From assembly GCA_934644775.1 (NCBI GenBank), contig CAKUDB010000016.1:1-58708 (forward strand): DNA of 58,708 nucleotides. Direction: 5' to 3'. The position numbers and the translations under genes were made by a program. How positions within the stretch are numbered: position 1 is the stretch's first letter; every line of letters begins with the position of its first letter. Origin of the DNA: an uncultured bacterium (GTDB lineage: Bacteria > Vulcanimicrobiota > Xenobia > Xenobiales > Xenobiaceae). The notes under the pieces are model-generated. The model was not told where the DNA came from. It worked only from the letters and a program-made list of their open reading frames with translations, and did not search any database. Below are positions 23,810 through 33,503 of the stretch, in pieces.

Positions 23810-24562
23810 ATGCAAAACATTAGTTTAGAAGGCTCAGTGGCTGTTGTCACTGGTTCCGGACGTGGAATTGGACTTTCTATCGCTCGTCAGTTAGCCAAAG
23901 CTGGAGCGACTATTGCTTTAGTCGATATTAACCAAAGCTTGGTAGAAGCTGCCGCCGCCGGACTTAATGAAGAGTTCGGCCAATTGGCTAATGCTTTTGT
24001 GGCCGATTTGACTGACGCCGATCAAGTCAAAGAATTATTCGAAAATATTTATGCTAAATTGGGCAAAGTTGATATTTTAGTTAATAATGCTGGTATTACT
24101 CGCGATAGTTTGATGTTGCGCATGAAAGAAAGCGAGTGGGATGCCGTTATCAATACTAACTTGCGCTCGGCTTTTCTCTGTAGCAAAGCTGTAGTTAAAG
24201 CTATGATGAAACAGCGTCACGGCAAAATTATCAATATCTCTTCTGTGGTAGGGATTATGGGCAATGCCGGACAGGCCAACTATTGTGCTTCTAAGGCCGG
24301 CTTAATTGGTTTTACCAAGTCTTTGGCTCGCGAGCTTGGGTCTCGCGGTGTCAATGTTAATGCGGTGGCTCCCGGCTATATCCAAACCGATATGACTGAG
24401 AAATTGCCTGAATCGGCTAAAGAAGCTATGCTCAGCCAGGTGCCTCTTAATCGTCCCGGTCAGCCTGAAGACGTCTCTAAGGCCGTTTTCTTCTTGGCTT
24501 CTCCCTTAGCCGACTATTTGACCGGTCAGGTTATTTGCGTAGATGGCGGTATGGCTATGTAA
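23810..24562 (+). CDS. fabG: 3-oxoacyl-[acyl-carrier-protein] reductase
   Basis: 250 residues, an SDR family enzyme using NADPH to reduce beta-ketoacyl-ACP in fatty acid synthesis. Cofactor motif TGSGRGIGLSIA near residue 12, NNAG at about 90, catalytic SS...YCASK with SSVVG (about 139-160). Start with GAGGG five to ten bases upstream. acpP follows after 112 bases, matching the usual fabG-acpP order; fabD and fabH are not in the window. Confidence 0.95.
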   Translation: MQNISLEGSVAVVTGSGRGIGLSIARQLAKAGATIALVDINQSLVEAAAAGLNEEFGQLANAFVADLTDADQVKELFENIYAKLGKVDILVNNAGITRDSLMLRMKESEWDAVINTNLRSAFLCSKAVVKAMMKQRHGKIINISSVVGIMGNAGQANYCASKAGLIGFTKSLARELGSRGVNVNAVAPGYIQTDMTEKLPESAKEAMLSQVPLNRPGQPEDVSKAVFFLASPLADYLTGQVICVDGGMAM

Positions 24563-24674
24563 AAAAAAATCGGCAGTCGGCTTAAAAAAAGGTTTTAGCG
24601 GCTGTTGGTGGTATGCTTCAAGGCACAAAACACTGTAGTTTTTTCTTTTATTACTTTTTGGAGGTCTGTTAAAA

Positions 24675-24917
24675 ATGGATATTGAGAACATCAGAGAGCG
24701 CGTTGCCAAGATCGTCGTGGATCAGTTGGGTGTCACCGAAGATCGCGTAACTGACGACGCTTCTTTCACCAACGACTTAGGCGCTGACTCTTTGGACGTT
24801 GTAGAGATGGTGATGGCCTTCGAAAACGAGTTCGGTATTGAGATCCCCGATGAAGATCAGGACAAGATCACCAACGTCGGCGACGCTATCAAATACTTGA
24901 GTGAGAAGACCAAGTAG
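24675..24917 (+). CDS. acpP: acyl carrier protein
   Basis: 80 residues, acidic, four-helix ACP carrying acyl chains on a phosphopantetheine at Ser39 (LGADSLDVVEMVM). Strong GGAGG site. Directly downstream of fabG. A bidirectional terminator follows at 24944. Confidence 0.97.
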   Translation: MDIENIRERVAKIVVDQLGVTEDRVTDDASFTNDLGADSLDVVEMVMAFENEFGIEIPDEDQDKITNVGDAIKYLSEKTK

Positions 24918-24943
24918 TAATCTTTTGTTCTAGCTGAACAGCC

Positions 24944-24983
24944 AAAAAAGACCGTCTCGGTAAGTTGCCGGACGGTCTTTTTT
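24944..24983. terminator. bidirectional terminator between acpP and the minus-strand lipoprotein gene
   Basis: AAAAAAGACCGTC pairs perfectly with GACGGTCTTTTTT around an inner loop of about 14 bases. Confidence 0.9.
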
Positions 24984-25013
24984 AATGAGCGATAAAAACT
25001 AGCTATTAAGCTA

Positions 25014-25577
25014 TTAGTTAAACTTAAAAGTTTTAACTACATGTTTAAAAGCGGCTTCAGCTTCAGCTTGATTAGCTTGAGAAGAAGAACAAGCTATATT
25101 CCAAAGCAGTTTGTCATGGAAAGCATAAAGCTGTTGACCCCAAACTTTAGTAGTCCCTTCCAAATAAGTGTAGGTAAGTTGTAAAGCGATCTCGCCGTCG
25201 AGCTTAACTTCCTTTTGCTTGATAATTTCTGATTCGGAGCGCTTTAAAATTTGGTTTTGAAATTTCCTAGTAAGTTCGGCGGTAGCTTCCGGGTTTTCAC
25301 TCCAGCTAGTCATGGTGCCCAAATTGACAGAAGTAACGCTGACGAATTGCTCGGGATCCTTTATGGCCGTATAGCGCACGACTTGTTCGCCATCTTTAGT
25401 CTCTTGAGTCTCCTTCTGTTGACGCCAAATTTCGGCAGGCGGAGGAGCAAAAGTTACGCTTTGGGCGTTGATTTTGTAATTTTGAGGTTGCGTAGAAATT
25501 TGCTGGCCGGAGCAGCCTATAGCACAAAGTAAGCAAACTACGGCTGCGCTTTTAAGAAGCAAGTTTTTAATGTGCAT
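25014..25577 (-). CDS. lipoprotein of unknown function, PsbP/DcrB-like
   Basis: 187 residues with a lipobox (CLLCAIGC-SGQQ, Cys about residue 22). The mature domain has a hydrophobic ladder and alternating strands ending AFKHVVKTFKFN, like the exported protein at 17349-17879, so the two may be paralogues. A charge-rich middle is present. It is the last gene of the minus-strand murB-to-here cluster. No function known. Confidence 0.6.
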   Translation of the reverse strand: MHIKNLLLKSAAVVCLLCAIGCSGQQISTQPQNYKINAQSVTFAPPPAEIWRQQKETQETKDGEQVVRYTAIKDPEQFVSVTSVNLGTMTSWSENPEATAELTRKFQNQILKRSESEIIKQKEVKLDGEIALQLTYTYLEGTTKVWGQQLYAFHDKLLWNIACSSSQANQAEAEAAFKHVVKTFKFN

Positions 25578-25688
25578 AGCAGTAAGTTTTCCTTTTCTAG
25601 TAGGGCTTAGAGGCGGGCCTTTTCGCTAGGTTGAAAAATTAAACCTGGCTTCCCCTAGGTCTACTTTATAAAAAATAGCTGAGACTGA

Positions 25689-27047
25689 TTAAGCTTTGGG
25701 GGCAGCCTCTTCTTGGGCCTGAGCTTGGTCGATCATTTTTTGATATTCTTCGGCTTGTAGCTGAGAAGTAACCTTATCGATAGCTTTTTGCACCGCTTCG
25801 TCAAGTTTGGGTTTGTCCGCTTTTTTGTTTTTGATGTTTTTTAGCGAAGCCCAGACGGCATCACCGACAGCTTGGAAAAGGCGCTTAAATGAATCGCCTG
25901 AGGGCTTAATATCAAATTCAAACCATAGCATACAAGCGTAGCCTATAGCTATAGTGCAAGTGGTGGCAATGGAAGCAGAGACTAGCCATCCAGGAGGGCC
26001 GGCTATTTGGCTCAATTGAGCGAATAAACTGCGCCCCAAAAAGCCTATACCTAAAGTTGTCAGCAATTCGGAGGCCATTTTATAAGTGATAGGCCTACCG
26101 TAAACGCGAGCTAAGTTCAAGACCATCGTAATTTGGTTGGCAGTTAAGGGAATAAAGGAAGCAAAAGGCAGCGGAGTTAAGGCTATAGCACCAGATATAA
26201 CCGTAGCTCGGCGAATGGCTTGCCAGCTTAACTTTTGGCGCATAGTCGGTATCAATTTGCCCAGCTCTCCCAATAAACGTGGCTCTGTGTAAGCTGCGGC
26301 CAAGAGTAGATCGTAAACGCCCTCTTTATTTTGGGCGGAGATGGTGTAAAGTTGCTCAGGCTGCATACCCAAAGCGGCAGCGGCGGCAAATTTTACCTTA
26401 TCTCTCAGCTTTCTATCTATAAGATCTATTTTATTTAAAGCTATTAAATAAGGCTTATTTAAGCTTTGCAAACTAATGTAAAGATGGCGATCGGCAGTGG
26501 TAATACCTCGGGAAGCATCAAAAATTATAATTAGAAAATCGGCCTTTTCAGCTTCATGCCTAGCTAAAGCATTTTCCCACTGGCCGTTTGGCGTAGCGTT
26601 ATTAAAACCGGGAGTATCGATAAGAGATATTGCTCCGGCAGCAGCTTTTTGAGCTTCGACCGTAGTGCCGGGAAGGGGAGAAACAGCTGCTTCTTTATCG
26701 ATACCGTTGAGTAAGGCATTAAAAAGGGTAGATTTGCCCACATTAACCGGCCCTAAAACGGCTATATTGGAAATGGGGGCCAAAGCTGCCCCGGCCTGAC
26801 GCTTGAGCAATTCTAAAATATCGCCTAGGGCCGCTGGATTGGCTTGGGCAATATTGCTGAAAAGCTTAATAGTGGTATTGAGCTCTTGGCGCAAATCGGC
26901 AGGGACAAAATTCCAGGCCGTTTGGGCAAGAGTGTCACTGCCTGGAGGCAAAGTGGCTAAATATTTACTAAATTCGTCGTTTTGAACTGGAGCGTTATTA
27001 ATTTTATCTGCAGGCGAAGCGGTCAAACTCTTTTTTACTTTATCCAT
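25689..27047 (-). CDS. GTPase of the TRAFAC class with C-terminal membrane region (DUF697-like)
   Basis: About 452 residues. The GTPase domain has G1 GPVNVGKST, G3 DTPGFN, and G4 NKIDL with SAQ as G5-like. The C-terminal half has hydrophobic segments (around 277-305, 320-345 and 355-385) and a charged, helical tail, matching the DUF697/YcjF-like membrane-bound GTPases. I start at the ATG at 27047; a GTG at 27062 is in frame. It is 60 bases upstream of rsmD on the same strand and could share its transcript. Function unknown; GTP binding is well supported. Confidence 0.75.
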   Translation of the reverse strand: MDKVKKSLTASPADKINNAPVQNDEFSKYLATLPPGSDTLAQTAWNFVPADLRQELNTTIKLFSNIAQANPAALGDILELLKRQAGAALAPISNIAVLGPVNVGKSTLFNALLNGIDKEAAVSPLPGTTVEAQKAAAGAISLIDTPGFNNATPNGQWENALARHEAEKADFLIIIFDASRGITTADRHLYISLQSLNKPYLIALNKIDLIDRKLRDKVKFAAAAALGMQPEQLYTISAQNKEGVYDLLLAAAYTEPRLLGELGKLIPTMRQKLSWQAIRRATVISGAIALTPLPFASFIPLTANQITMVLNLARVYGRPITYKMASELLTTLGIGFLGRSLFAQLSQIAGPPGWLVSASIATTCTIAIGYACMLWFEFDIKPSGDSFKRLFQAVGDAVWASLKNIKNKKADKPKLDEAVQKAIDKVTSQLQAEEYQKMIDQAQAQEEAAPKA

Positions 27048-27122
27048 ATTGCTTGGGAGCACTTTCTCGTTTGTAAATCAACTGTGAAAAAATAAGTCGA
27101 TAGTTAGAAAAACTCAGTTTGT

Positions 27123-27629
27123 CTATTCTTGCTTTTGCCAAAAGGTAAGTAAAGTTTCGCCAAAACGTTTGGCTTTTATTACTTTAAAATTGGCAAAATC
27201 CTGGGGATAGTTTTCTTTATGATGATATTCAAAGACTACTAGGCCTCCGGGAGCTGTATATCTATCGAGTAAAGCTAGTGTTTGTGGGCCAGCCTGGCTA
27301 TTGTAAGGTGGATCGGCTACTATAATGTCGAATTGTCGACCATTTAGTTTTTCTAAAGCTTTAGGCAGGTGGCCAAAGATTATCTGGCCTTTATTTTCGA
27401 CAGCTTCGTGTAAGAATTTTAATGAGCGGCGGTCGCCCTCTACAAAAGTTACCTCGGCGCAGCCTTCTTCTAAAAGGGCTAAACCTAAAGATCCAGTACC
27501 GGCAAAGAGATCTAAGGCTTTACTCGATTCGTCGATATAAGGGCGTAAAGTAGCTGCCAAAGCTTCGCGAGTTTTACTGGTAGTGGGGCGCATCCAAGTG
27601 CGCGAGGGTAAGCGGGGATTTTTATTCAT
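27123..27629 (-). CDS. rsmD: 16S rRNA (guanine(966)-N2)-methyltransferase RsmD
   Basis: About 168 residues. It methylates G966 of 16S rRNA. Visible are RPTTSKTREAL, the SAM motif LDLFAGTGSLG, and catalytic DPPYNS. Start ATG at 27629 is just past the recG stop (27631); the frame runs to 27695 inside recG without a better site. The protein is at the short end for the family because the usual basic N-terminus is cut to a few residues. Part of the murB-recG-rsmD cluster. Confidence 0.9.
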   Translation of the reverse strand: MNKNPRLPSRTWMRPTTSKTREALAATLRPYIDESSKALDLFAGTGSLGLALLEEGCAEVTFVEGDRRSLKFLHEAVENKGQIIFGHLPKALEKLNGRQFDIIVADPPYNSQAGPQTLALLDRYTAPGGLVVFEYHHKENYPQDFANFKVIKAKRFGETLLTFWQKQE

Positions 27630-27630
27630 G

Positions 27631-30057
27631 CTAATTTTCTTTCTCGTCGTCCTCTTCCTGGTTGATTTCTGCTTCGGCTGGATAGCGATCGGCATAGATA
27701 GCCGCTTCTTGTTTAGCTAATTCTAAGAGGTGACGATCGCGCAGTAGATCGGCGCACATCAATTCAGGAAAACCTGATTGGCGTGTGCCAAAATAGTCGC
27801 CTGGGCCGCGAATTTCCAAGTCTTCTTCGGCTACTTCAAAACCGTCGGAAAGGCGAGCTACAGCTTCCAATTTGCGGTTAGAAGGCGAATCGCTCGAAGC
27901 TAAAAAGAGGCAATAAGATTGCCACTGACTGCGCCCAATACGGCCGCGCAGCTGATGGAGCTGAGCCATACCGAAACGGTTGGCGTCTTGGATTAAAATA
28001 ACTGTAGCATTGCCTACATCTACCCCTACTTCGATAACTGTGGTTGAAATTAAAATATCGAAATTACCGGCGCGAAATTGCTCCATAATGGCCTCTTTTT
28101 CGCTCGCTTTCATTTTGCCGTGTAGTAAGCCGACTCGATATTTTTTAAAGACCCCTTCTTTTAGGCGCTCGGCTTCTTGTACGGCGGCGCTAGCTTCGAG
28201 CTTATCACTTTCGTTAATGAGGGGACAGACTATGTAAGCTTGTCGCCCTTCTTCAACTTGGGAAGCGATAAATTTGTAAGCGCGATTGGCCTCTTGAAAG
28301 GGTACACAGCGCGATTTTATAGGCAAACGGCCTGGAGGCAGTTCGTCGAGCTGGGAAAGCTCTAAATCGCCGTAGATAGTTAGGGACATAGTGCGCGGAA
28401 TGGGCGTAGCTGTCATAAGCAAAACGTCGCAATTTAAGTGGGTTCCGCTTTTGCGGCTTAAGGCTTGGCGTTGCAAAACGCCGAACTTATGTTGCTCGTC
28501 GACAATGGCTAGGCCTAGGTTGGCAAACTCTACGCCTTCTTGGATAAGGGCGTGGGTACCTATAGCCAGATCGAAGCCATTCGCCTTAAGCTGCTCGGCG
28601 ATTTGCATTTTTTTCTTTTTGCTCAGGCTGCCTTTCAAAAGACAAATACGTAATCCAGCCGGCTCCAAAAGTTGGCCTAGTTTCAGGTAATGTTGTTGAG
28701 CTAGAATTTCTGTGGGTGCCATAAGGGCAGCCTGATAACCGCTGCGCACAGCCGCAAAAGCGGCGTAAGCGGCGATAACCGTTTTGCCTGAACCGACGTC
28801 GCCTTGCAACATGCGATTCATGGGGTGATTTAAGTTGAGATCGCGAGCTATTTCGCCAATAGCTCGCTGCTGAGCGCCGGTTAGGCTAAACGGCAGCAAT
28901 TTAACAAATTCTGCTTCTATTTCGGGCAAATGGCTATAAAAAACGTTGCGTTGCTGGTTTTGTCGGCACTGGCGTTTATGGACTATGCGCAATTGCAAAA
29001 CGAAAAGTTCTTCAAAAGCTAAGCGTTGCTGAGCTTTAAATAGCTGATCGTAGTTGGCTGGCCAGTGCATATACATAGTGGCCAAAGGTTTGGGCAAAAA
29101 ATGATATTTGTCTAAAAGCTCTGCAGGCAAGTTCTCCGACATAAGCTGAGCACAAGCTGGCACCAGTTTAAACATCAGTTTGTGCATATAACTCTGATAG
29201 AGCTTGGCGCTCAACTTATAAATCGGTACTAAGCGACCAAATGAAGGTGAATTGTCCGATTGCTCAGCAAATTCGGGTGAGGCCATACGCAAATTGGGGC
29301 CGCAGTCGTATTCAACTTTGCCAAAGGCCACAATATGAACGCCTGGGTGCAGCTTAGCACTTAAATAAGGTTGATTAAACCAAACTAATTTGAGGCTGCC
29401 ACTTTCGTCTATAACTTCAACTTCTAAAAGGCGTTTGCGGTTGCTCGTAACTATAGTTTGGGCTTCGACTACCACAGCTCTTATTTGCTCGAAAGCGCCT
29501 GGGCGCAAGTTGGCTATCTTTTGTACCTGGCGGCGATCTTCCCAGCGTCTGGGATAGTCGGTAAGGAGATCTTTTAAGGTATAAATGCCTAAATTATTAA
29601 AGACGGCCTGTTTGGCGCGACCTATACTGCGGATCTTTTCTACAGGCGTCTCCAACTGGTACAAGGTGGGGGCTGAAGAGATAAGTCGCCTCTGCTCGGT
29701 TGCTGAGCTCTGGGGGCTGACCATTTCTACTTTTAAACTAGTAGGTTGGTTGGCAGCAATAGGAGCATCCAGTTGGGGTGGCTCGGCAATTAAAGCTAAG
29801 GCTTTACCTACCAACACTAAGTTGCCTTGGCGCACTCGCTGGGGCCAAGAAGTATAACCTGCCAATTTCTTTACCGTTTGGCGCAAGCTAAAAGCTTCAT
29901 CTTTAGCCAACTCGTCGGTATGACGACAAAAAGATTGCCAAGCTAACTCTATATCGACTCGGCCTCGGCAGCCGTCGCTATATTCGCGACGCAATAGGCG
30001 CAACAAGCGGCGGGCCAAATTCCTGGCTTCGGTTGAATAGGCTTTTTCTGCCTCCAT
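27631..30057 (-). CDS. recG: ATP-dependent DNA helicase RecG
   Basis: 808 residues. It reverses stalled forks and branch-migrates Holliday junctions. The RecG core has the wedge domain (about 215-300), Walker A GDVGSGKT with QGDVGSGKTV, DEQH (VDEQHKFGVLQRQ), motif VI QLRGRIGRS and TRP-like C-terminal segment. About 110 additional residues at the N-terminus (helical, Arg/Leu rich) make it longer than the 680-700 of E. coli and B. subtilis RecG; long N-terminal extensions are known in cyanobacterial RecG. GGAGG lies 11 bases before the ATG. It is 24 bases downstream of murB. Confidence 0.95.
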   Translation of the reverse strand: MEAEKAYSTEARNLARRLLRLLRREYSDGCRGRVDIELAWQSFCRHTDELAKDEAFSLRQTVKKLAGYTSWPQRVRQGNLVLVGKALALIAEPPQLDAPIAANQPTSLKVEMVSPQSSATEQRRLISSAPTLYQLETPVEKIRSIGRAKQAVFNNLGIYTLKDLLTDYPRRWEDRRQVQKIANLRPGAFEQIRAVVVEAQTIVTSNRKRLLEVEVIDESGSLKLVWFNQPYLSAKLHPGVHIVAFGKVEYDCGPNLRMASPEFAEQSDNSPSFGRLVPIYKLSAKLYQSYMHKLMFKLVPACAQLMSENLPAELLDKYHFLPKPLATMYMHWPANYDQLFKAQQRLAFEELFVLQLRIVHKRQCRQNQQRNVFYSHLPEIEAEFVKLLPFSLTGAQQRAIGEIARDLNLNHPMNRMLQGDVGSGKTVIAAYAAFAAVRSGYQAALMAPTEILAQQHYLKLGQLLEPAGLRICLLKGSLSKKKKMQIAEQLKANGFDLAIGTHALIQEGVEFANLGLAIVDEQHKFGVLQRQALSRKSGTHLNCDVLLMTATPIPRTMSLTIYGDLELSQLDELPPGRLPIKSRCVPFQEANRAYKFIASQVEEGRQAYIVCPLINESDKLEASAAVQEAERLKEGVFKKYRVGLLHGKMKASEKEAIMEQFRAGNFDILISTTVIEVGVDVGNATVILIQDANRFGMAQLHQLRGRIGRSQWQSYCLFLASSDSPSNRKLEAVARLSDGFEVAEEDLEIRGPGDYFGTRQSGFPELMCADLLRDRHLLELAKQEAAIYADRYPAEAEINQEEDDEKEN

Positions 30058-30081
30058 CTTGTCGCCCGGCCTCCTAATAAT

Positions 30082-31149
30082 TTAACAATTGGAAAATCCC
30101 AACATAATTGGTTCTGGTTTAAGTTCGATATTGAATATCTCTTTCACTTTAGCTTTAATTTGCTCAGAAAAAGCCAGTATATCAGTTGCCGAAGCTAGGC
30201 CGGGATTGATTAAGGCCAAAGTATGAGCAGAGGAGAGGCCGGCTTTACCGAAACGGAAGCTCTTATGGAAACCGGCGTTGTCGACTAGCCAGGCAGCTGA
30301 TACTTTGCACTTAGTTGGATCGTCAGTATGGTATAGTGGCATATGGGGCCATTCTTTTTTCAGTTGTTGGGCCTGAGTTTGGGAAATAATGGGATTTAAA
30401 TAGAAAGAGCCGGCGCAGCGATGGTTGGGATCGGCCTTGTCGTAGAGCATAGACTTAGAAGAGCGCACCTTCAATACAGCTTGGCGTACTTGAGCTAAAC
30501 TAGGACGCCAACTAGAGTCGGCAGCTAACTGCTCGGCAAAAAAACGCTCTAGATCTTGGTAGCGCATAGAGGCTTGGCCGTGAAGTTGTAACTTAAAAGT
30601 TACGGCGGTAATAATGTAGCGCCCTGGCCAAATAGTTTTAAAGTTGCTGGTTCGATAGGCCAAAGCACAAGCTGCGGCCGGAATTCGCTCTATTTCCAGG
30701 GTCTCTAAATCGATAACTTGAACCGACTCCATAGTGTGGCCCGCTTCTTGGCCGTAAGCGCCTATGTTTTGTACTGGTGCAGCTCCAACTTGGCCGGGAA
30801 TACCGCTTAAACATTCCAAGCCGGCTAAATCTTGTTCGACCGTTTGGGCCACTAGATCGTCCCAAATAAGGCCTGCTTGGGCTTCAACTATGGCCTCTTT
30901 ATCTTTAATAGCAATAGTAAGTTTTTGCATTTGCGGCTTAATTAGTAAGCCTGGAAAGCCGTAATCGGAAGCTAAAATATTACTTCCGCCGCCGATAGGA
31001 AAGATAGCTAGGTGCTTCTCCCTAGCAAAAAGTATACTTTGTTTTAATTGCTCCAAACTGGAAGGCTCAGCCAGCCATTTAGCTGGGCCGCCGATTTCAA
31101 AAGTGGTCAAGGTGCTGATAGGAACATCAGCTTTAAGAAAACTGTACAT
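30082..31149 (-). CDS. murB: UDP-N-acetylmuramate dehydrogenase
   Basis: About 355 residues. This FAD enzyme reduces enolpyruvyl-UDP-GlcNAc to UDP-MurNAc for peptidoglycan. Visible are GGGSNILASD (FAD binding), SGIPGQVGAAPVQNIGAYG, the Tyr YRTSNFK, the catalytic Ser in CAGSFYLNP, and the distal Glu near ELKPEPIMLG. Full length of a long-type MurB. The ATG at 31149 is used; a TTG at 31158 is in frame. It heads the minus-strand cluster and is divergent from the plus-strand gene at 31370. Confidence 0.95.
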   Translation of the reverse strand: MYSFLKADVPISTLTTFEIGGPAKWLAEPSSLEQLKQSILFAREKHLAIFPIGGGSNILASDYGFPGLLIKPQMQKLTIAIKDKEAIVEAQAGLIWDDLVAQTVEQDLAGLECLSGIPGQVGAAPVQNIGAYGQEAGHTMESVQVIDLETLEIERIPAAACALAYRTSNFKTIWPGRYIITAVTFKLQLHGQASMRYQDLERFFAEQLAADSSWRPSLAQVRQAVLKVRSSKSMLYDKADPNHRCAGSFYLNPIISQTQAQQLKKEWPHMPLYHTDDPTKCKVSAAWLVDNAGFHKSFRFGKAGLSSAHTLALINPGLASATDILAFSEQIKAKVKEIFNIELKPEPIMLGFSNC

Positions 31150-31369
31150 AGCTGCCAACCATTTTACAGGCTGAGCCTTAAAGCCTTTGCTCAGTAAGTT
31201 TTTATCCGAAAATTCGTTTTAATTGGTCGCTTAAGGGAGAGCTCTCTTTCTACTTCTACAATTGGCTAAAAAGGACAAAAAAGCAAAAACTTCGAATATG
31301 ACAGGGCTTTTTGTCTCTTAATTTTTACATTACGGACGCGGAGTATAGTGCGCGGAGGTTTGGCTAGCT

Positions 31370-33316
31370 ATGGGCGACAGTATATTATCATCTATGGGAT
31401 TTAATCGCTCTAATTTAAATCAAGATATTGCCCGTGTGGTGGCTGAGCAAGGAAAACTTAATTATCGACAGGTGTTGGATAGTTGTTATCCGGCTCGTCC
31501 TCTCACTCCTTTGCGCTATAAAGAGAGCCACTTAAAAGCCCGCCGAGTCAAATGTATCTTTGTTGGCCCCAACGATAAGATCCCTGGACGTTGTCCGCGC
31601 GGTTTCGACTTGTTGGCCGTTATGGGATTAGGTTTTACGAGGCGCGAAACTGAAGATGTTAGCCAATTGTTAGAAGAAGCTAAAGTCGGTTCCAGTGTAA
31701 TTTTAGGTGTGCCTGAGCAGCCTTTACCCGGATCGGCCCAGCTTAAAGAGTTGCAAGCTCTCAATATACTGGCGTCCCAAGAATCGTATATCTTGCCTGG
31801 CAATGCCCAAAATCTGTTGCAAAGCCGCCGTCAGTTGGTGCGTCGCCAACTGGTGGAAAAGTTGCGCCCTCAACTTACTCCCAATAATTTCCGCTGGGTC
31901 TATAAAGGGGCTCCTTACGAGGGCGCTAAGAGTGAGCGTCGCGATATTTTCTTTACCGATGTTTTGGAATATATCTACAAAAAGGCTCCCCACTTAAAAG
32001 CTAGTGGCAGTATGCGTGATCGCTGTGAAGCTGTAGATATTTTGCTCAATATTAAAGAGCCTTTACAATTTATCGTTCTAGATAAGAGCGGCGGCTATAA
32101 AGTTATTCGCGATTTTCTTCTTAAAGGCGGTGTCCTTTCGGCTACCGAAGATTGTGGCAGTTATGCCTCCTATAAAGTAAACGGTTTTATTGAAGAGAAA
32201 GCTCCTTTGGCCTCAATTTGGAATCGCCTCCTGTATATGCTTATAGGCCAAGGGCGTGAGGAGTGCAATTGCGGCTTGTCCGAACTTTACGCTAAGTTTT
32301 CCAAGCGTCCTTACGGTATAGACGTATCTTTTTTGAATATTTTGTTGGCTGCTGCCTTGCGCCGTTACTATCCCTCTTTAAGTATCAAAGTAGACCAAGA
32401 AGAATTACCTCTAGATAGTACGGCCCTTCGTCAAGCTTGGGGAAAAGCTGCTTATTGTCGAGTAATTTATACTCCTCAAGCTCCTTACCAAAGTGCCCAG
32501 GCTTTGTACCACATTATCGATACTTTTGGCTATGTTGACAGTTGCCATATACGCGATTTATGGGAGATAGCTGCCGATTCTTTGCGAGCTTGGCATGATA
32601 ATCTCTCTCCTTTGGTTCGCACTTTGGAAGTCAAAGAGGGTGAACCAGCTTATGTGCTCCACAATTTGTTCTCTTCTTCAGATAGAATCTCGGCTCGCGA
32701 GCTTATCAGTCAAGGCCTTATTGAGGCGGCTGGCTTTTCAGGGCTGCCTGAAGGCGAAGAATTAGAGCGGTTTAGCCAATGGCTAGACGAAGCTCGCTTG
32801 GCTTTTACTCGTTATCAAGACAAGTTCCGCCGCCGTTTGGCTGGACGTATCGCCGAGCAATTTGGTGGCCAAGCTGAAGCTTTGCCGGAAAGAGCCGAAG
32901 AGTACGTACCTATTTTGAATCAGCTTTTCCGCCGTTGGTTTTCGCGTCTCTATCCCAATAGTGGCTCCCAAAAACTGAGCCAGTGGGCCAGCGCTCTAAC
33001 TGAAATGTATGCTTTGGAGCCAGAAGCCGACGCCCAATATTGGTTTGAGCTCTTGCCCTGGCAGTTTGATTTGCCCAGTTTAAGCAAATGGGATAAAGAT
33101 AATTCGCAGACCTTCTCTTCCCGTTTAGTCAGAGCTTGTCTGGAGCTGGAGTTGTGGTCTATCGAAGGTTTGCTCCCTCTGCCTGAAGATAAAGAAGAGG
33201 CTGAGCAAAAATTGAGCCACTGGTTGCGCTCTTCGTTTAACGGTTTCGGCTTAAACCAGGAGGAGCGCGGATCGGTTCTCTTAGATCTGTTAGAAGAACT
33301 TTGCTGGTCTAAGTAG
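31370..33316 (+). CDS. unrecognised 648-residue protein (possible DUF6079/BrxC-like segment)
   Basis: Soluble and mostly helical, with no signal peptide or clear ATP-binding loop. It contains a stretch FSKRPYGIDVSFLNILLAAALRRYY which resembles the PYG...LLAA pattern in the C-terminal parts of BrxC/PglY and DUF6079 proteins, although no AAA module is present. Cys pairs (ECNCGLSELYA) may bind metal. Start ATG at 31370 with GGAGG 11 bases before. It is a solitary unit with its own terminator. The resemblance is from memory of the pattern and unconfirmed, so no role in phage defence is claimed. Confidence 0.5.
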   Translation: MGDSILSSMGFNRSNLNQDIARVVAEQGKLNYRQVLDSCYPARPLTPLRYKESHLKARRVKCIFVGPNDKIPGRCPRGFDLLAVMGLGFTRRETEDVSQLLEEAKVGSSVILGVPEQPLPGSAQLKELQALNILASQESYILPGNAQNLLQSRRQLVRRQLVEKLRPQLTPNNFRWVYKGAPYEGAKSERRDIFFTDVLEYIYKKAPHLKASGSMRDRCEAVDILLNIKEPLQFIVLDKSGGYKVIRDFLLKGGVLSATEDCGSYASYKVNGFIEEKAPLASIWNRLLYMLIGQGREECNCGLSELYAKFSKRPYGIDVSFLNILLAAALRRYYPSLSIKVDQEELPLDSTALRQAWGKAAYCRVIYTPQAPYQSAQALYHIIDTFGYVDSCHIRDLWEIAADSLRAWHDNLSPLVRTLEVKEGEPAYVLHNLFSSSDRISARELISQGLIEAAGFSGLPEGEELERFSQWLDEARLAFTRYQDKFRRRLAGRIAEQFGGQAEALPERAEEYVPILNQLFRRWFSRLYPNSGSQKLSQWASALTEMYALEPEADAQYWFELLPWQFDLPSLSKWDKDNSQTFSSRLVRACLELELWSIEGLLPLPEDKEEAEQKLSHWLRSSFNGFGLNQEERGSVLLDLLEELCWSK

Positions 33317-33367
33317 TTGGGGTCTGTCGCCCAGGTAAGCTTCGCCCTAATTAATTTTTCAACTATC

Positions 33368-33399
33368 TCCCGTCTTTATCAATAAAGGCGGGATTTTTA
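33368..33399 (+). terminator. terminator after the 648-residue protein gene
   Basis: TCCCGTCTTTAT pairs with ATAAAGGCGGGA, then a short T run (TTTTTATTT). Confidence 0.75.
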
Positions 33400-33503
33400 T
33401 TTGCTCGGCTAATATGTGGCTAAGTATTAAAAATAAGGCCTCAGCCACTTAGAGGGCCGGTTAAGCTGCTGGGAAAGAAGGCTGAAGCCGGGAGGAAAGC
33501 TAT

